64,000 bases of DNA from Gemmiger sp. An87 (GTDB lineage Bacteria; Bacillota; Clostridia; Oscillospirales; Ruminococcaceae): assembly GCF_002159185.1 (NCBI RefSeq), contig NZ_NFHD01000011.1:1-64000 (forward strand). Reading direction: 5' to 3'. The notes beneath the pieces were generated by a model that saw nothing but the letters and a program-made list of their open reading frames with translations, did not search any database and was not told where the DNA came from. The translations under genes and the position numbers were made by a program. This document shows, one piece after another, positions 7,892 through 16,377 of this stretch. Numbering within the stretch: position 1 is the stretch's first letter; each line of letters opens with the position of its first letter.

Positions 7892-8758
7892 TTGGACAGC
7901 ATACTCCAACAGATCACAGACTGGCTGAAAGAAATGCTTATTAGTGCCATTATGGGAAATCTGTCGGGGATGTTTGAGTCCGTCAACAATCAGGTTGGCG
8001 AGATAGCAACCTCCGTGGGCAGAACTCCGGAGAGTTTCTCTCCGGAGATTTTTGCTATGGTTCGCAACATCTCCGAATCAGTAATTATTCCCATAGCAGG
8101 CTTGATTTTAACATTCATAGCCTGTTATGAGCTGATTCAGCTGATAATTGACCACAACAATCTTGCTAATTTTGAAACCTGGATTTTCTTCAAATGGGTT
8201 TTCAAGACCTTTGTTGCGGTCATGCTCATCACCAACACGTTCAATATTACAATGGCGGTTTTTGATGTGGCACAGCACGTTGTAAATGCCAGTGGCGGCA
8301 TTATAGCCGGTAACACAGCCATAGACGCTTCTGGATTGGAAGCACTGGAAGAAACGCTTCAGGGAATGGACTTAGGTCCGCTGATTGGCTTGTTGCTGCA
8401 ATCTTTTGTTGTGCAGATCACGATGTCTGCCCTTGCCATTATCATTTTTGTCATTGTTTATGGCAGAATGATTGAAATCTATTTAATGGTGAGCCTTGCA
8501 CCCATTCCGTTCTCAACTTTTGCAAACCGTGAACAAAATCAGATCGGACAGAACTATTTGCGCTCTTTGTTTGCTCTCGGCTTTCAGGGATTTTTAATCA
8601 TCATCTGTGTTGGCATTTATGCGGTACTGGTACAGTCCCTTGCATTTACAGATGATATTATTGCGGATATTTGGGGGATCATGGGCTACACCGTATTGCT
8701 CTGCTTTACCCTGTTTAAGACAGGAACGCTTGCAAAGAGCGTATTCAATGCACACTAA
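7892..8758 (+). CDS. TrbL/VirB6-like polytopic channel protein
   Basis: 288-aa inner-membrane protein expected to form part of the type IV secretion channel. At least five hydrophobic segments are visible (about residues 58-78, 92-118, 165-190, 190-210, 225-275), with a Gly/Ser-rich periplasm-type loop between. TTG at 7892 lies 8 bp after AAAGGAGGT and is the best start. It is followed after 18 bp by PrgI and VirB4 genes, the standard order. Confidence 0.88.
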   Translation: MDSILQQITDWLKEMLISAIMGNLSGMFESVNNQVGEIATSVGRTPESFSPEIFAMVRNISESVIIPIAGLILTFIACYELIQLIIDHNNLANFETWIFFKWVFKTFVAVMLITNTFNITMAVFDVAQHVVNASGGIIAGNTAIDASGLEALEETLQGMDLGPLIGLLLQSFVVQITMSALAIIIFVIVYGRMIEIYLMVSLAPIPFSTFANREQNQIGQNYLRSLFALGFQGFLIIICVGIYAVLVQSLAFTDDIIADIWGIMGYTVLLCFTLFKTGTLAKSVFNAH

Positions 8759-8776
8759 CAGAGAGGAGGTGTTTGT

Positions 8777-9211
8777 TTGGCAGCATATATCCCTGTCCCT
8801 CGTGACCTGACGAGGGTAAAATCCAAGGTGTTCTTTAACCTGACAAAACGGCAGCTTATTTGCTTTGGGGCAGCGGCGCTCATCGGAGTGCCGCTTTTCT
8901 TTTTGCTCAAATCTTCTGGCAATGTCAGTCTAGCAGCATTGGGCATGATTATCGTCATGCTTCCGTTGTTCTTCCTGGCAATGTACGAAAAAGACGGGCA
9001 GCCGCTTGAGGTTATCGCACACCACTTTATTCAGGCGAAGTTTGTTCGCCCCAAAATCCGACCATATCAGACTGACAACTACTATGACGTACTGCTTCGT
9101 CAGTACCAACTCGAAAAGGAGGTAGAACGCATTGTTTTTCCAGAAGAAAAACCCGGCAAGAGAAATAAAAATGCCCGCCCATCTCAATCGGAAACAGCAG
9201 AGAGAAATTAA
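8777..9211 (+). CDS. prgI: PrgI-family conjugation membrane protein
   Basis: 144 aa. PrgI proteins are small two-helix membrane proteins encoded just before VirB4 in Gram-positive type IV secretion. The family start (YIPVPRDLTRVKSKVFFNLTKRQL) and two adjacent membrane helices (about 28-72) are clear, followed by a basic cytosolic tail. TTG at 8777 follows GAGGAGGT by 6 bp. Its 3' end overlaps the VirB4 gene by 80 bp in another frame. Confidence 0.9.
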   Translation: MAAYIPVPRDLTRVKSKVFFNLTKRQLICFGAAALIGVPLFFLLKSSGNVSLAALGMIIVMLPLFFLAMYEKDGQPLEVIAHHFIQAKFVRPKIRPYQTDNYYDVLLRQYQLEKEVERIVFPEEKPGKRNKNARPSQSETAERN

Positions 9212-11558
9212 AGCTGTTGTCGAACGAGCAAAAAAGGATAATGGTGTTCCGCAGACTGCCCAGCAGTCTATCCCGTTTCAGAGAATGTTCCCAGATGGGA
9301 TTTGTCGTGTGACAGACAGTTATTACACCAAAACCATTCAGTTCCAAGACATCAACTACCAGCTAGCACAGCAGGAGGACAAAACTGCCATTTTCGATGA
9401 ATGGTGCAGCTTCCTGAATTTCTTTGACAGTTCCATTCACTTTGAGTTGTCCTTTATGAACATGGGTACTGATGCGGAGAGCTTTGAAAAAAGTGTCCGT
9501 ATCCCATTCAAAAAGGATGAGTTCAATCCTGTTCGTGCGGAGTACAGCCAGATGCTGAAGAAGCAGCTTGCTCAGGGAAATAATGGCTTGACCAAAACAA
9601 AATATCTGACCTTCGGTATCGAGGCAGAGTCCATGCGTCAGGCAAAACCGAGACTGGCTCATATTGAAAATGACCTTCTCAATAATTTCCGTCGCTTGGG
9701 TGTCATTGCAACTCCGATGGATGGTAAAGAGCGGTTGCGCCTGATGCACGCTATGTTTCACATGGGAGACGATGATAAGTTCTTCTTTGATTGGAAGTGG
9801 CTGGTGGAATCCGGGCTTTCAGTAAAAGACTTCATTGCCCCTACCGCCTTTGCGTTCAAAGGAAACCGCACTTTTCAGATGGGCAGTCTGTATGGCTCCA
9901 TGTCCTTTCTCTCCATCACGGCATCCGATCTCAGTGACCGGATGCTGGCAGATTTTCTGGATATGGAATCCAGTCAGATTGTGACCATGCACATTCAGTC
10001 GGTAGACCAGACCGCTGCTATCAAAACCATCAAGCGCACCATCACAGAGCTTGACCGCAGTAAGATTGAGGAGCAGAAAAAGGCAGTTCGTGCCGGATAT
10101 GATATGGACATCATTCCGAGCGACCTTGCCACTTATGGCAAAGATGCAAAGGCATTGCTGAAGGAGCTGCAAAGTCAGAATGAGCGTATGTTCATGGTGA
10201 CGTTTCTTGTTATGAATACCGGACGCACTGAGCAGGAGCTGGAAAACAACGTGTTTCAGGCACAGAGTATCGCTCAGAAACACAACTGCAATCTGCGACG
10301 CCTGGATTTTCAGCAGGAACAGGGGCTGATGAGCAGTCTGCCCCTGGCGCAGAACCTGATTGAAATTCGCCGTGGACTGACTACCAGTTCTACGGCTATT
10401 TTTGTACCGTTCACTACACAGGAACTGTTCCAGAACGGCGGAGAAACACTTTATTATGGTCTGAACGCACTGTCCAATAACCTAATTATGGTGGACAGGA
10501 AGAAACTCAAAAACCCGAACGGACTGATTCTTGGTACTCCCGGTTCCGGTAAGTCCTTCAGTGCAAAACGTGAAATCACCAATGCTTTTCTGGTAACGGA
10601 TGATGATGTTATCATCTGCGATCCCGAAGCAGAATATACCGCTCTGGTTCACAAGTTCCATGGACAGGTCGTGAAAATCAGTTCCTCCAGCACCAACTAT
10701 ATCAATCCAATGGATATTAACATCAATTATTCAGAGGATGATAATCCGGTGGCATTGAAAGCTGATTTTATCCTGTCCCTTTGTGAACTGATTGTAGGCA
10801 GTAAGGATGGATTGCAGCCGGTCGAAAAGACAGTTATTGACCGCTGTGTGCATCAGATTTATCAGCGGTATTTTGATGATCCAAAACCGGAAAATATGCC
10901 CATTCTGGAGGACTTGTACAATGCCCTTCTGAAACAGGAAGAAAAAGAAGCGCACCATGTTGCGACTGCCTTGGAAATCTATGTTAAAGGTTCTCTGAAG
11001 GTGTTCAATCACCGAACCAATGTAGATATTCAGAACCGTCTGGTGTGTTATGACATTAAGGAACTGGGCAATCAGTTGAAAAAAATTGGGATGCTGGTTG
11101 TACAGGATCAGGTCTGGGGACGTGTCACCCAAAACCGTAATGCAGGAAAATCTACTCGATATTATATCGACGAGTTCCACTTGCTGCTCAAAGAGGAACA
11201 GACAGCAACCTATTCCATTGAAATCTGGAAGCGATTTCGTAAATGGGGCGGCATTCCGACCGGTATCACCCAGAACGTAAAAGACCTGCTTCGCAGTCCG
11301 GAGATTGCCAACATCCTGGAAAATTCGGACTTCATCTATATGCTTAACCAGGCAAGCGAGGACAGAACCATTCTGGCTCAGCGCCTGAATATCTCTCCAC
11401 ATCAGCTCTCCTATGTCACGAACTCCGGTGAGGGCGAAGGACTTTTGTTTTATGGCAACGTGATTCTTCCGTTTGTTGACCGATTCCCGAAGGACATTGA
11501 GCTGTACCGTATTATGACCACCAAATTGTCTGAGGTATCCAAAGAAAAGGAGGGGTAA
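9132..11558 (+). CDS. VirB4/TraE-like conjugation ATPase
   Basis: 808-aa ATPase that energises assembly and substrate passage of the mating channel. The N-terminal half is the CagE/TrbE/VirB-type domain; Walker A GTPGSGKSFSAKRE is near residues 466-480, a DPEAEY motif follows, and the C-terminal part holds YYIDEFHLLL (Walker B region). I accept TTG at 9132: AAGGAGGT ends 8 bp before it, which places the start 80 bp inside prgI. A downstream Met (MPAHLN, 9171) is the alternative. Length is typical of Tn1549-like VirB4 proteins. Confidence 0.93.
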   Translation: MFFQKKNPAREIKMPAHLNRKQQREIKAVVERAKKDNGVPQTAQQSIPFQRMFPDGICRVTDSYYTKTIQFQDINYQLAQQEDKTAIFDEWCSFLNFFDSSIHFELSFMNMGTDAESFEKSVRIPFKKDEFNPVRAEYSQMLKKQLAQGNNGLTKTKYLTFGIEAESMRQAKPRLAHIENDLLNNFRRLGVIATPMDGKERLRLMHAMFHMGDDDKFFFDWKWLVESGLSVKDFIAPTAFAFKGNRTFQMGSLYGSMSFLSITASDLSDRMLADFLDMESSQIVTMHIQSVDQTAAIKTIKRTITELDRSKIEEQKKAVRAGYDMDIIPSDLATYGKDAKALLKELQSQNERMFMVTFLVMNTGRTEQELENNVFQAQSIAQKHNCNLRRLDFQQEQGLMSSLPLAQNLIEIRRGLTTSSTAIFVPFTTQELFQNGGETLYYGLNALSNNLIMVDRKKLKNPNGLILGTPGSGKSFSAKREITNAFLVTDDDVIICDPEAEYTALVHKFHGQVVKISSSSTNYINPMDININYSEDDNPVALKADFILSLCELIVGSKDGLQPVEKTVIDRCVHQIYQRYFDDPKPENMPILEDLYNALLKQEEKEAHHVATALEIYVKGSLKVFNHRTNVDIQNRLVCYDIKELGNQLKKIGMLVVQDQVWGRVTQNRNAGKSTRYYIDEFHLLLKEEQTATYSIEIWKRFRKWGGIPTGITQNVKDLLRSPEIANILENSDFIYMLNQASEDRTILAQRLNISPHQLSYVTNSGEGEGLLFYGNVILPFVDRFPKDIELYRIMTTKLSEVSKEKEG

Positions 11559-11561
11559 TAG

Positions 11562-13313
11562 ATGGCGAAAAGACCTACCCGACTCCGTTTTACTGAGGAT
11601 GATTTGTCCAGCGATGCGGTAAAAAAGGCTGCTGGAAAAGCGGAAAAAGCCGCAGCAAAGGCAGAAAAGGCAGTGGATAAAATCACTCCAAAGAAACACC
11701 GCAAGCTGCGGCAGGAAGCTGATGTTTCCGCTAGCAGGACTGCAAAACTTCGTTTTGGCAAGGCAAAGGCAGATGATATTCCCCCAAAGCCTTCCGGTAT
11801 CAAACGAACGGCAACTCATGCACCGGTAGATACCCTGTCTGCGAATGTCCACAAATCTATCTCTCGATATGAAGATGATAATGTGGGCGTTCAGACAGCC
11901 CATCAGACAGAGCTTGGTGCGGAAACTGCTTACCATGTTGCCGATCATGCGGTTTACAGTCATAAACTGAAAGCCTATGACAAGGCAGAAAAGCTGGTGA
12001 GCAAATCAGATAAGGCAAATGTGAATGCACTGTTTGAAAAGTTCAAAAAGGACAATCCCAATGCTTCTTCCAATCCTCTTTCACGATGGCAGCAAAAGCA
12101 TAACATCAAGAAAGAATATGCCGCAGCACGAGCCGGAAAAGGCGGAAAGGCTACGGCAAAGGGTGCAGAAAAGACTGCAAAAGGGGCAAAAAATCTGACA
12201 CAGAAGATTACCGATTTTTGTGTATCACACAAGACAGCATTGCTCTGGGTTCTGGCAATAGGACTGTTATTCATGGTCATATCCGGAATGTTCTCCGCCT
12301 GTTCTACCATGTTCCAGGGAGGAACTCAGGTGGTGCTGGGGACTTCTTTTACTGCGGAAGATGAGGATATTCTGGGGGTAGATGAAGATTATACAGCTTT
12401 GGAAAATGATTTGCGAAGCCAGGTGGACAATATTGAGTCTACCCATCCGGGATACGACGAATACCGTTATGCTCTTGATGAAATCGGACACAACCCCTAT
12501 GAGCTAGCAGCTTATCTGACGGTTGTTTTTGAGGATTATACCCGTGAAGAAGTGCAGGCAACTTTGCAGCAACTTTTTGAACAGCAGTACGAACTGATTC
12601 TGGAAGAAGAAGTGGAAATTCGAACAAGAACAGAAACCAGAACCGGCACTCGAACGCACACTGATCCGGAAACCGGAGAGACTTGGGAAGAAGAATATGA
12701 ATACGAGGTGGAAGTCGAATATGAATATTATATTCTCAATGTCACTTTGCGAAATTATGGTCTGGGGAGTGTGATTCGTTCATCCGGATTGAGCGCAGAT
12801 CAGCTTGAGCGATACGAAGTGCTGCTGGAAACCTTGGGAAATCGCTCCTATTTGTTTGGTGAAGATGTTTCTTCTGCTCCCGGAAGTGGTGGTGAATACA
12901 CCGACTATGATATTCCAGGTGAAGCACTGACGGACACTGCCTTTGCCAACATGATACGGGAAGCTGAAAAATATCTCGGTTATCCGTATGTATGGGGTGG
13001 TTCCTCTCCTTCTACCAGTTTTGATTGCTCCGGGTTTGTCAGCTGGGTCATCAATAACTGTGGCAACGGTTGGAGCGTTGGCAGACAAACTGCGAATGGG
13101 CTTAAAAATCTCTGTGATATTATCCCACCTTCCGAAGCGAAACCAGGAGATCTGATTTTCTTCCAAGGAACCTACAACACATCGGGCGCTTCTCATGTGG
13201 GTATTTATGTGGGCAATGGAATGATGATTCACTGTGGTGATCCGATTTCTTATGCTTCCATCCAAACAAATTATTGGCAGCAACACTTTTACTGCTTTGG
13301 CAGAATCCCTTAA
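11562..13313 (+). CDS. NlpC/P60 cell-wall hydrolase of the mating channel
   Basis: 583 aa. The first ~220 residues are Lys/Ala-rich and cytosolic; a single membrane helix lies at ~224-247 (LLWVLAIGLLFMVISGMF); a long acidic, Tyr/Glu-rich region follows; and the C-terminal ~120 residues are an NlpC/P60 peptidase with catalytic Cys in DCSGF (near 488) and His in SHVGIYVG (near 543). It should cleave peptide stems of peptidoglycan locally so that the channel can cross the wall. Unlike many relatives, no N-terminal lysozyme/SLT domain is visible. It starts 4 bp after virB4. Confidence 0.92.
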   Translation: MAKRPTRLRFTEDDLSSDAVKKAAGKAEKAAAKAEKAVDKITPKKHRKLRQEADVSASRTAKLRFGKAKADDIPPKPSGIKRTATHAPVDTLSANVHKSISRYEDDNVGVQTAHQTELGAETAYHVADHAVYSHKLKAYDKAEKLVSKSDKANVNALFEKFKKDNPNASSNPLSRWQQKHNIKKEYAAARAGKGGKATAKGAEKTAKGAKNLTQKITDFCVSHKTALLWVLAIGLLFMVISGMFSACSTMFQGGTQVVLGTSFTAEDEDILGVDEDYTALENDLRSQVDNIESTHPGYDEYRYALDEIGHNPYELAAYLTVVFEDYTREEVQATLQQLFEQQYELILEEEVEIRTRTETRTGTRTHTDPETGETWEEEYEYEVEVEYEYYILNVTLRNYGLGSVIRSSGLSADQLERYEVLLETLGNRSYLFGEDVSSAPGSGGEYTDYDIPGEALTDTAFANMIREAEKYLGYPYVWGGSSPSTSFDCSGFVSWVINNCGNGWSVGRQTANGLKNLCDIIPPSEAKPGDLIFFQGTYNTSGASHVGIYVGNGMMIHCGDPISYASIQTNYWQQHFYCFGRIP

Positions 13314-13333
13314 ACTGCGGGAAAGGAGAAACT

Positions 13334-13591
13334 ATGGGCGCAAAATTAGAAAGGCTTGGTGCTGAACTTGCAAAGGCACGAAAAAAGAAAGCGGAATGGG
13401 ATTCCAGAGTAAAGGATTTGGAGCGCAGATACCGTGAGGAGGAAAACTCCGAGATTCACGAGATGGTACACGCTGCGAACCTGACTCCTGACCAGCTTTC
13501 CGAACTGCTTAAAATGTTTGCGGAAGATTCCGCACCGAAGCCGGAAACGATTCAATCTGTAAAAGAGGAGGAAACTACACATGAAAATTAA
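13334..13591 (+). CDS. DUF4315-family small coiled-coil protein
   Basis: 85 aa from the ATG at 13334, seven bases after AAAGGAG. Highly charged helical protein (Lys/Arg/Glu heptads in the first 45 residues, [13 protein letters not shown] helix after) matching DUF4315, which sits between the NlpC/P60 and DUF4366 genes in this ICE family. Function unknown. It overlaps the next gene by 11 bp. Confidence 0.85.
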   Translation: MGAKLERLGAELAKARKKKAEWDSRVKDLERRYREEENSEIHEMVHAANLTPDQLSELLKMFAEDSAPKPETIQSVKEEETTHEN

Positions 13592-14273
13592 ATATTTGGG
13601 TGCTACCTGCATGGCGTTGCTTTTGAGCATTGGGATGTTTTCCACAACGGCATTTGCCTATGCTTCAGAGGCGCCTGCTGAAACAACACAGGAACAGGTA
13701 GAAGAAACAGTCCCGGAATCCAGTGAGCCGATGGAGCCGCTTACTCCGGATGGCAATATGACCCTGGTGGATGATGCGGGGGAACACCCTTCTGCGGGGA
13801 AACAGTTTATCACCGTTGTAACAAAAACCGGCAATTATTTCTATCTCATTATCGACCGTGACGATGAGGGCAAAGAAACGGTTCACTTCTTGAATCAGGT
13901 AGACGAAGCTGATCTGATGAAATTGATGGATGAAGGAGAACTGGAACAGCTGAAACCTGTTGAGGAAACGACACCGACTCCTGAGCCAGAAACAAAACCT
14001 GAGCCTGACACTGAAGTTCAAGAGCCGGAGCCGGAAAAGAAACCCAATATTCTTCCTGCTATTTTGACCATCCTTCTGCTTGCCGGCGGTGGTGGTTTCT
14101 TTGCTTTCAAAAAACTCAAGGGTAAGAAAGCAGAAAAAGCCCAGGAAAAGCCTGACCCGGATGCCGATTATGTAGATGATGAAGATTATGGGTATGAAGA
14201 ATCCGATGATTACTCTTCCGACAAGGATGAGGAAGAATATTCGGATGAAAAGGATGCCAATGAACCGATGTAA
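13581..14273 (+). CDS. DUF4366 / CD1107-type exported surface protein
   Basis: 230 aa with a signal peptide (residues ~1-27, ending ...TTAFAYA), a Pro/Glu/Thr-rich stretch, a folded middle domain ([22 protein letters not shown]), a second Pro-Glu repeat region, one membrane helix near 155-177 and a very acidic Asp/Tyr/Glu C-terminal tail. This is the CD1107-like (DUF4366) protein of Clostridia mobile elements, probably anchored outside the membrane near the mating channel. Its start overlaps the DUF4315 stop. Confidence 0.9.
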   Translation: MKIKYLGATCMALLLSIGMFSTTAFAYASEAPAETTQEQVEETVPESSEPMEPLTPDGNMTLVDDAGEHPSAGKQFITVVTKTGNYFYLIIDRDDEGKETVHFLNQVDEADLMKLMDEGELEQLKPVEETTPTPEPETKPEPDTEVQEPEPEKKPNILPAILTILLLAGGGGFFAFKKLKGKKAEKAQEKPDPDADYVDDEDYGYEESDDYSSDKDEEEYSDEKDANEPM

Positions 14274-14286
14274 ATGACCATCGGTG

Positions 14287-14312
14287 GACAGCCTTCGGGC
14301 TGTCTTACATAA
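14287..14312 (+). terminator. UUCG tetraloop hairpin closing the channel operon
   Basis: GACAGCC-TTCG-GGCTGTC is a perfect 7-bp stem with a UUCG loop, 14 bp after the DUF4366 stop. The downstream stretch is A/T-rich but not a clean T-run, so it may be a stabilising hairpin or weak terminator. Confidence 0.6.
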
Positions 14313-14352
14313 AATTTATAGGTTATTCATGACGGCAATAAAATGAATATGA

Positions 14353-14358
14353 TATAAT
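14353..14358 (+). promoter_or_regulatory. -10 box for the cargo genes
   Basis: TATAAT lies 63 bp before the DUF3795 start, with only a weak -35-like ATGACG about 17 bp upstream. It suggests that the cargo block has its own promoter. Confidence 0.4.
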
Positions 14359-14420
14359 GACGGTAAAAGTGGATTTCGTTGATGGAATGATATAAAAAGT
14401 GATAAGGAGGAATGTAATTT

Positions 14421-14753
14421 ATGAAGGATATGATTGGATACTGCGGATTGGATTGCGAAAAATGTGACGCATACCTTGCGACAATTAACAACGATCAAGT
14501 CTTGCGGGAGAAAACAGCAAAGCTGTGGGCAGAATTAAACAGCGCCCCTATTCTGCCGGAGCATATTAACTGCGAGGGCTGTCGTATGAATGGAGCGAAA
14601 ACAGTATTTTGTGACAGCCTGTGTGGTATTCGAAAATGTGCGCTAAACAAAGGTGTTTCCACCTGCGGTGACTGTCCGGAGTTAGGAACTTGTCAAACTG
14701 TCGGAGCGATTATCTCAAACAATCCTGCTGCTTTAGAAAATTTGAAAAAATGA
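14421..14753 (+). CDS. DUF3795 Cys-rich protein
   Basis: 110 aa with the DUF3795 signature: CGLDCEKCDAY near the start, then CEGC, CDSLCGIRKC and CGDCPELGTC. The paired Cys clusters suggest metal or iron-sulfur binding; the cellular role is unknown. AAGGAGG precedes the ATG. It is the first of four small genes with A/T-rich codon use unlike the flanking ICE backbone, so it is likely later-acquired cargo. Confidence 0.88.
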   Translation: MKDMIGYCGLDCEKCDAYLATINNDQVLREKTAKLWAELNSAPILPEHINCEGCRMNGAKTVFCDSLCGIRKCALNKGVSTCGDCPELGTCQTVGAIISNNPAALENLKK

Positions 14754-14800
14754 ACACTTTAAGAGAAAGTTGCAACAAATTTGTGAGGAGATGATTTTAT

Positions 14801-15418
14801 TTGAATGAATATATTGTTAGTTTAGAGCGAGAATTTTCTTTGGTGGAAAATGGCTTTAAAGCAGAAGAAAGTAGAGCCTTAAGTGATTACAAATCTCATG
14901 ACCATGAATATATCAAAGAATTGGCATATTTAGCATACAAGTCTACGGTATATCAAGTAAGAATGTATGCCGTATTTCTTTTTGGGTATCTTTCAGAGGA
15001 CGATGATATATTAGACTTTATGAGAGATACAGTTTCAAAAGATGATAACTGGAGAGTTCAGGAAATATTAGCAAAATCATTTGATGAATTCTGCAAGAAA
15101 AAAGGATATGAAAACGCCCTTACAATAATTGATGAATGGTTGAAAAACAGTAACCCTAATACTCGAAGAGCGGTTACAGAAGGTCTTAGAATCTGGACGA
15201 GCAGATCCTATTTCAAAGAAAATCCAATGGAAGCGATTGAAAGATTGTCTGATTTGAGAGAGGACTCCAGCGAATACGTTAGAAAGTCGGTAGGTAATGC
15301 TTTAAGGGATATAAGCAAAAAGCACCCAGAGCTGATTAAAAAAGAACTGGATAGTTGGAAGTTAGATAACCAAGAAATCAATCAAGTATATAAATTGGCA
15401 AATAAATTTGTTAAGTAA
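14801..15418 (+). CDS. HEAT-repeat protein (DNA-alkylation-repair-like fold)
   Basis: 205 aa of repeating helical pairs (e.g. VRMYAVFLFGYLSEDDDILDF, VQEILAKSFDEF, TRRAVTEGLRIWTSRSYF, VRKSVGNALRDISKKHPELI), typical of HEAT/ALK-type repeats as in AlkD-like proteins. Whether it binds alkylated DNA cannot be told; it is shorter than AlkD. The likely start is TTG at 14801, about 10 bp after GAGGAG. Codon use is A/T-rich. Confidence 0.7.
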   Translation: MNEYIVSLEREFSLVENGFKAEESRALSDYKSHDHEYIKELAYLAYKSTVYQVRMYAVFLFGYLSEDDDILDFMRDTVSKDDNWRVQEILAKSFDEFCKKKGYENALTIIDEWLKNSNPNTRRAVTEGLRIWTSRSYFKENPMEAIERLSDLREDSSEYVRKSVGNALRDISKKHPELIKKELDSWKLDNQEINQVYKLANKFVK

Positions 15419-15444
15419 CAATTTCAGCTTGCGGAGGAGATACA

Positions 15445-15858
15445 ATGCTTGAAAAGATACCATCTGAATCAACTCTGAAGGAATTGCTTGGACAATCCCT
15501 GTTTGAAGTTTGGCAGAATTTGTGTTCAACGATTGATGAAAAATACGAAATGCAGCAAATATGGAACGCTGGCGGTAAAAATTGGACTTACGAGTATAAG
15601 TATCGCAGAGGTGGCAAGACGCTTTGCAGTCTTTTCGGAAAAAGAAATTGTGTTGGCTTTATGATTATCTTTGGAAAAGATGAAAGAGCAAAATTTGAAG
15701 ATATAAGGGATACGCTTTCTGACTCTGTTTGCAGACAATATGATGCAGCAACAACTTACCGTGACGGAAAGTGGGTAATGTTTAAGCCGACTAATGCTGA
15801 GCAATTCAGCGACTATATGAAACTATTAGCTATTAAGAGAAAACCGAATCGGAAATAA
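15445..15858 (+). CDS. DUF3788-family protein
   Basis: 137 aa matching the DUF3788 pattern: LLGQSLFEVWQNLCSTID, then NWTYEYKYRRGGKTLCSLF and a conserved FGKDERAKFE stretch, ending in a basic tail. Members are small cytosolic proteins of unknown function often beside SRPBCC or GNAT genes. GCGGAGGAG precedes the ATG. Third gene of the cargo block. Confidence 0.8.
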   Translation: MLEKIPSESTLKELLGQSLFEVWQNLCSTIDEKYEMQQIWNAGGKNWTYEYKYRRGGKTLCSLFGKRNCVGFMIIFGKDERAKFEDIRDTLSDSVCRQYDAATTYRDGKWVMFKPTNAEQFSDYMKLLAIKRKPNRK

Positions 15859-15907
15859 CAGCTCAGATTGGATCAAAAACATTAGGATGGTAAAAGGATG
15901 TGTCAAA

Positions 15908-16303
15908 ATGACAACTTCAAATATAAAAGATATTATAAACAGTGATATTCATAAAGTCTGGGAGATTGTTACCGCAGTGGATAAATACAGTCTGTGGAGA
16001 AGTGATTTAAGCAGAACAGAGATAATTGATGATAGCAGATTTATTGAGTATACCAAAGAGGGGTACGGTACAACCTTTTCTGTTACAGTTATAGAACCAT
16101 ATAAACGATGGGAATTTGATATGGAAAACAGCAACATGAAAGGGCATTGGGTTGGTGTTTTTACATCATTAGGAAGCAAAACACAAATAGATTTTACGGA
16201 GAATATCACGCCGAAAAAATGGTTTATGAAACCTTTTGTAAAGGCTTATCTAAAAAAGCAACAAAAACAATTCATTCTGGACTTAAAAAAACATTTAGAA
16301 TAA
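15908..16303 (+). CDS. SRPBCC-family (START-like) protein
   Basis: 131 aa from ATG 15908, seven bases after AAAGGATG; an earlier in-frame ATG at 15887 has no good ribosome site. The helix-grip fold pattern is visible: start INSDIHKVWEIVTAVDKYSLW, mid-sequence Phe/Glu beta strands, and a long closing helix. Such proteins bind hydrophobic ligands or act as stress or cyclase-like proteins; no specific substrate can be given. Confidence 0.8.
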   Translation: MTTSNIKDIINSDIHKVWEIVTAVDKYSLWRSDLSRTEIIDDSRFIEYTKEGYGTTFSVTVIEPYKRWEFDMENSNMKGHWVGVFTSLGSKTQIDFTENITPKKWFMKPFVKAYLKKQQKQFILDLKKHLE

Positions 16304-16317
16304 TGTACAATTTACAT

Positions 16318-16356
16318 AGCAGTCTTACATTTCGGTGTATGGCTGCTTTTTTATTT
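16318..16356 (+). terminator. terminator between cargo block and topB
   Basis: AGCAG (16318-16322) pairs with CTGCT (16343-16347) with a partly paired TTACA/TGTA interior around TTCG, followed by TTTTTTATTTTT. It separates the cargo genes from the topoisomerase gene. Confidence 0.65.
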
Positions 16357-16377
16357 TTCAGAAAGGAGCAGATGCAA

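Noticed and set aside
10731-11963. 410-aa minus-strand frame
   Set aside because: Lies fully antisense to the virB4 and NlpC/P60 genes, which have clear motifs and ribosome sites.
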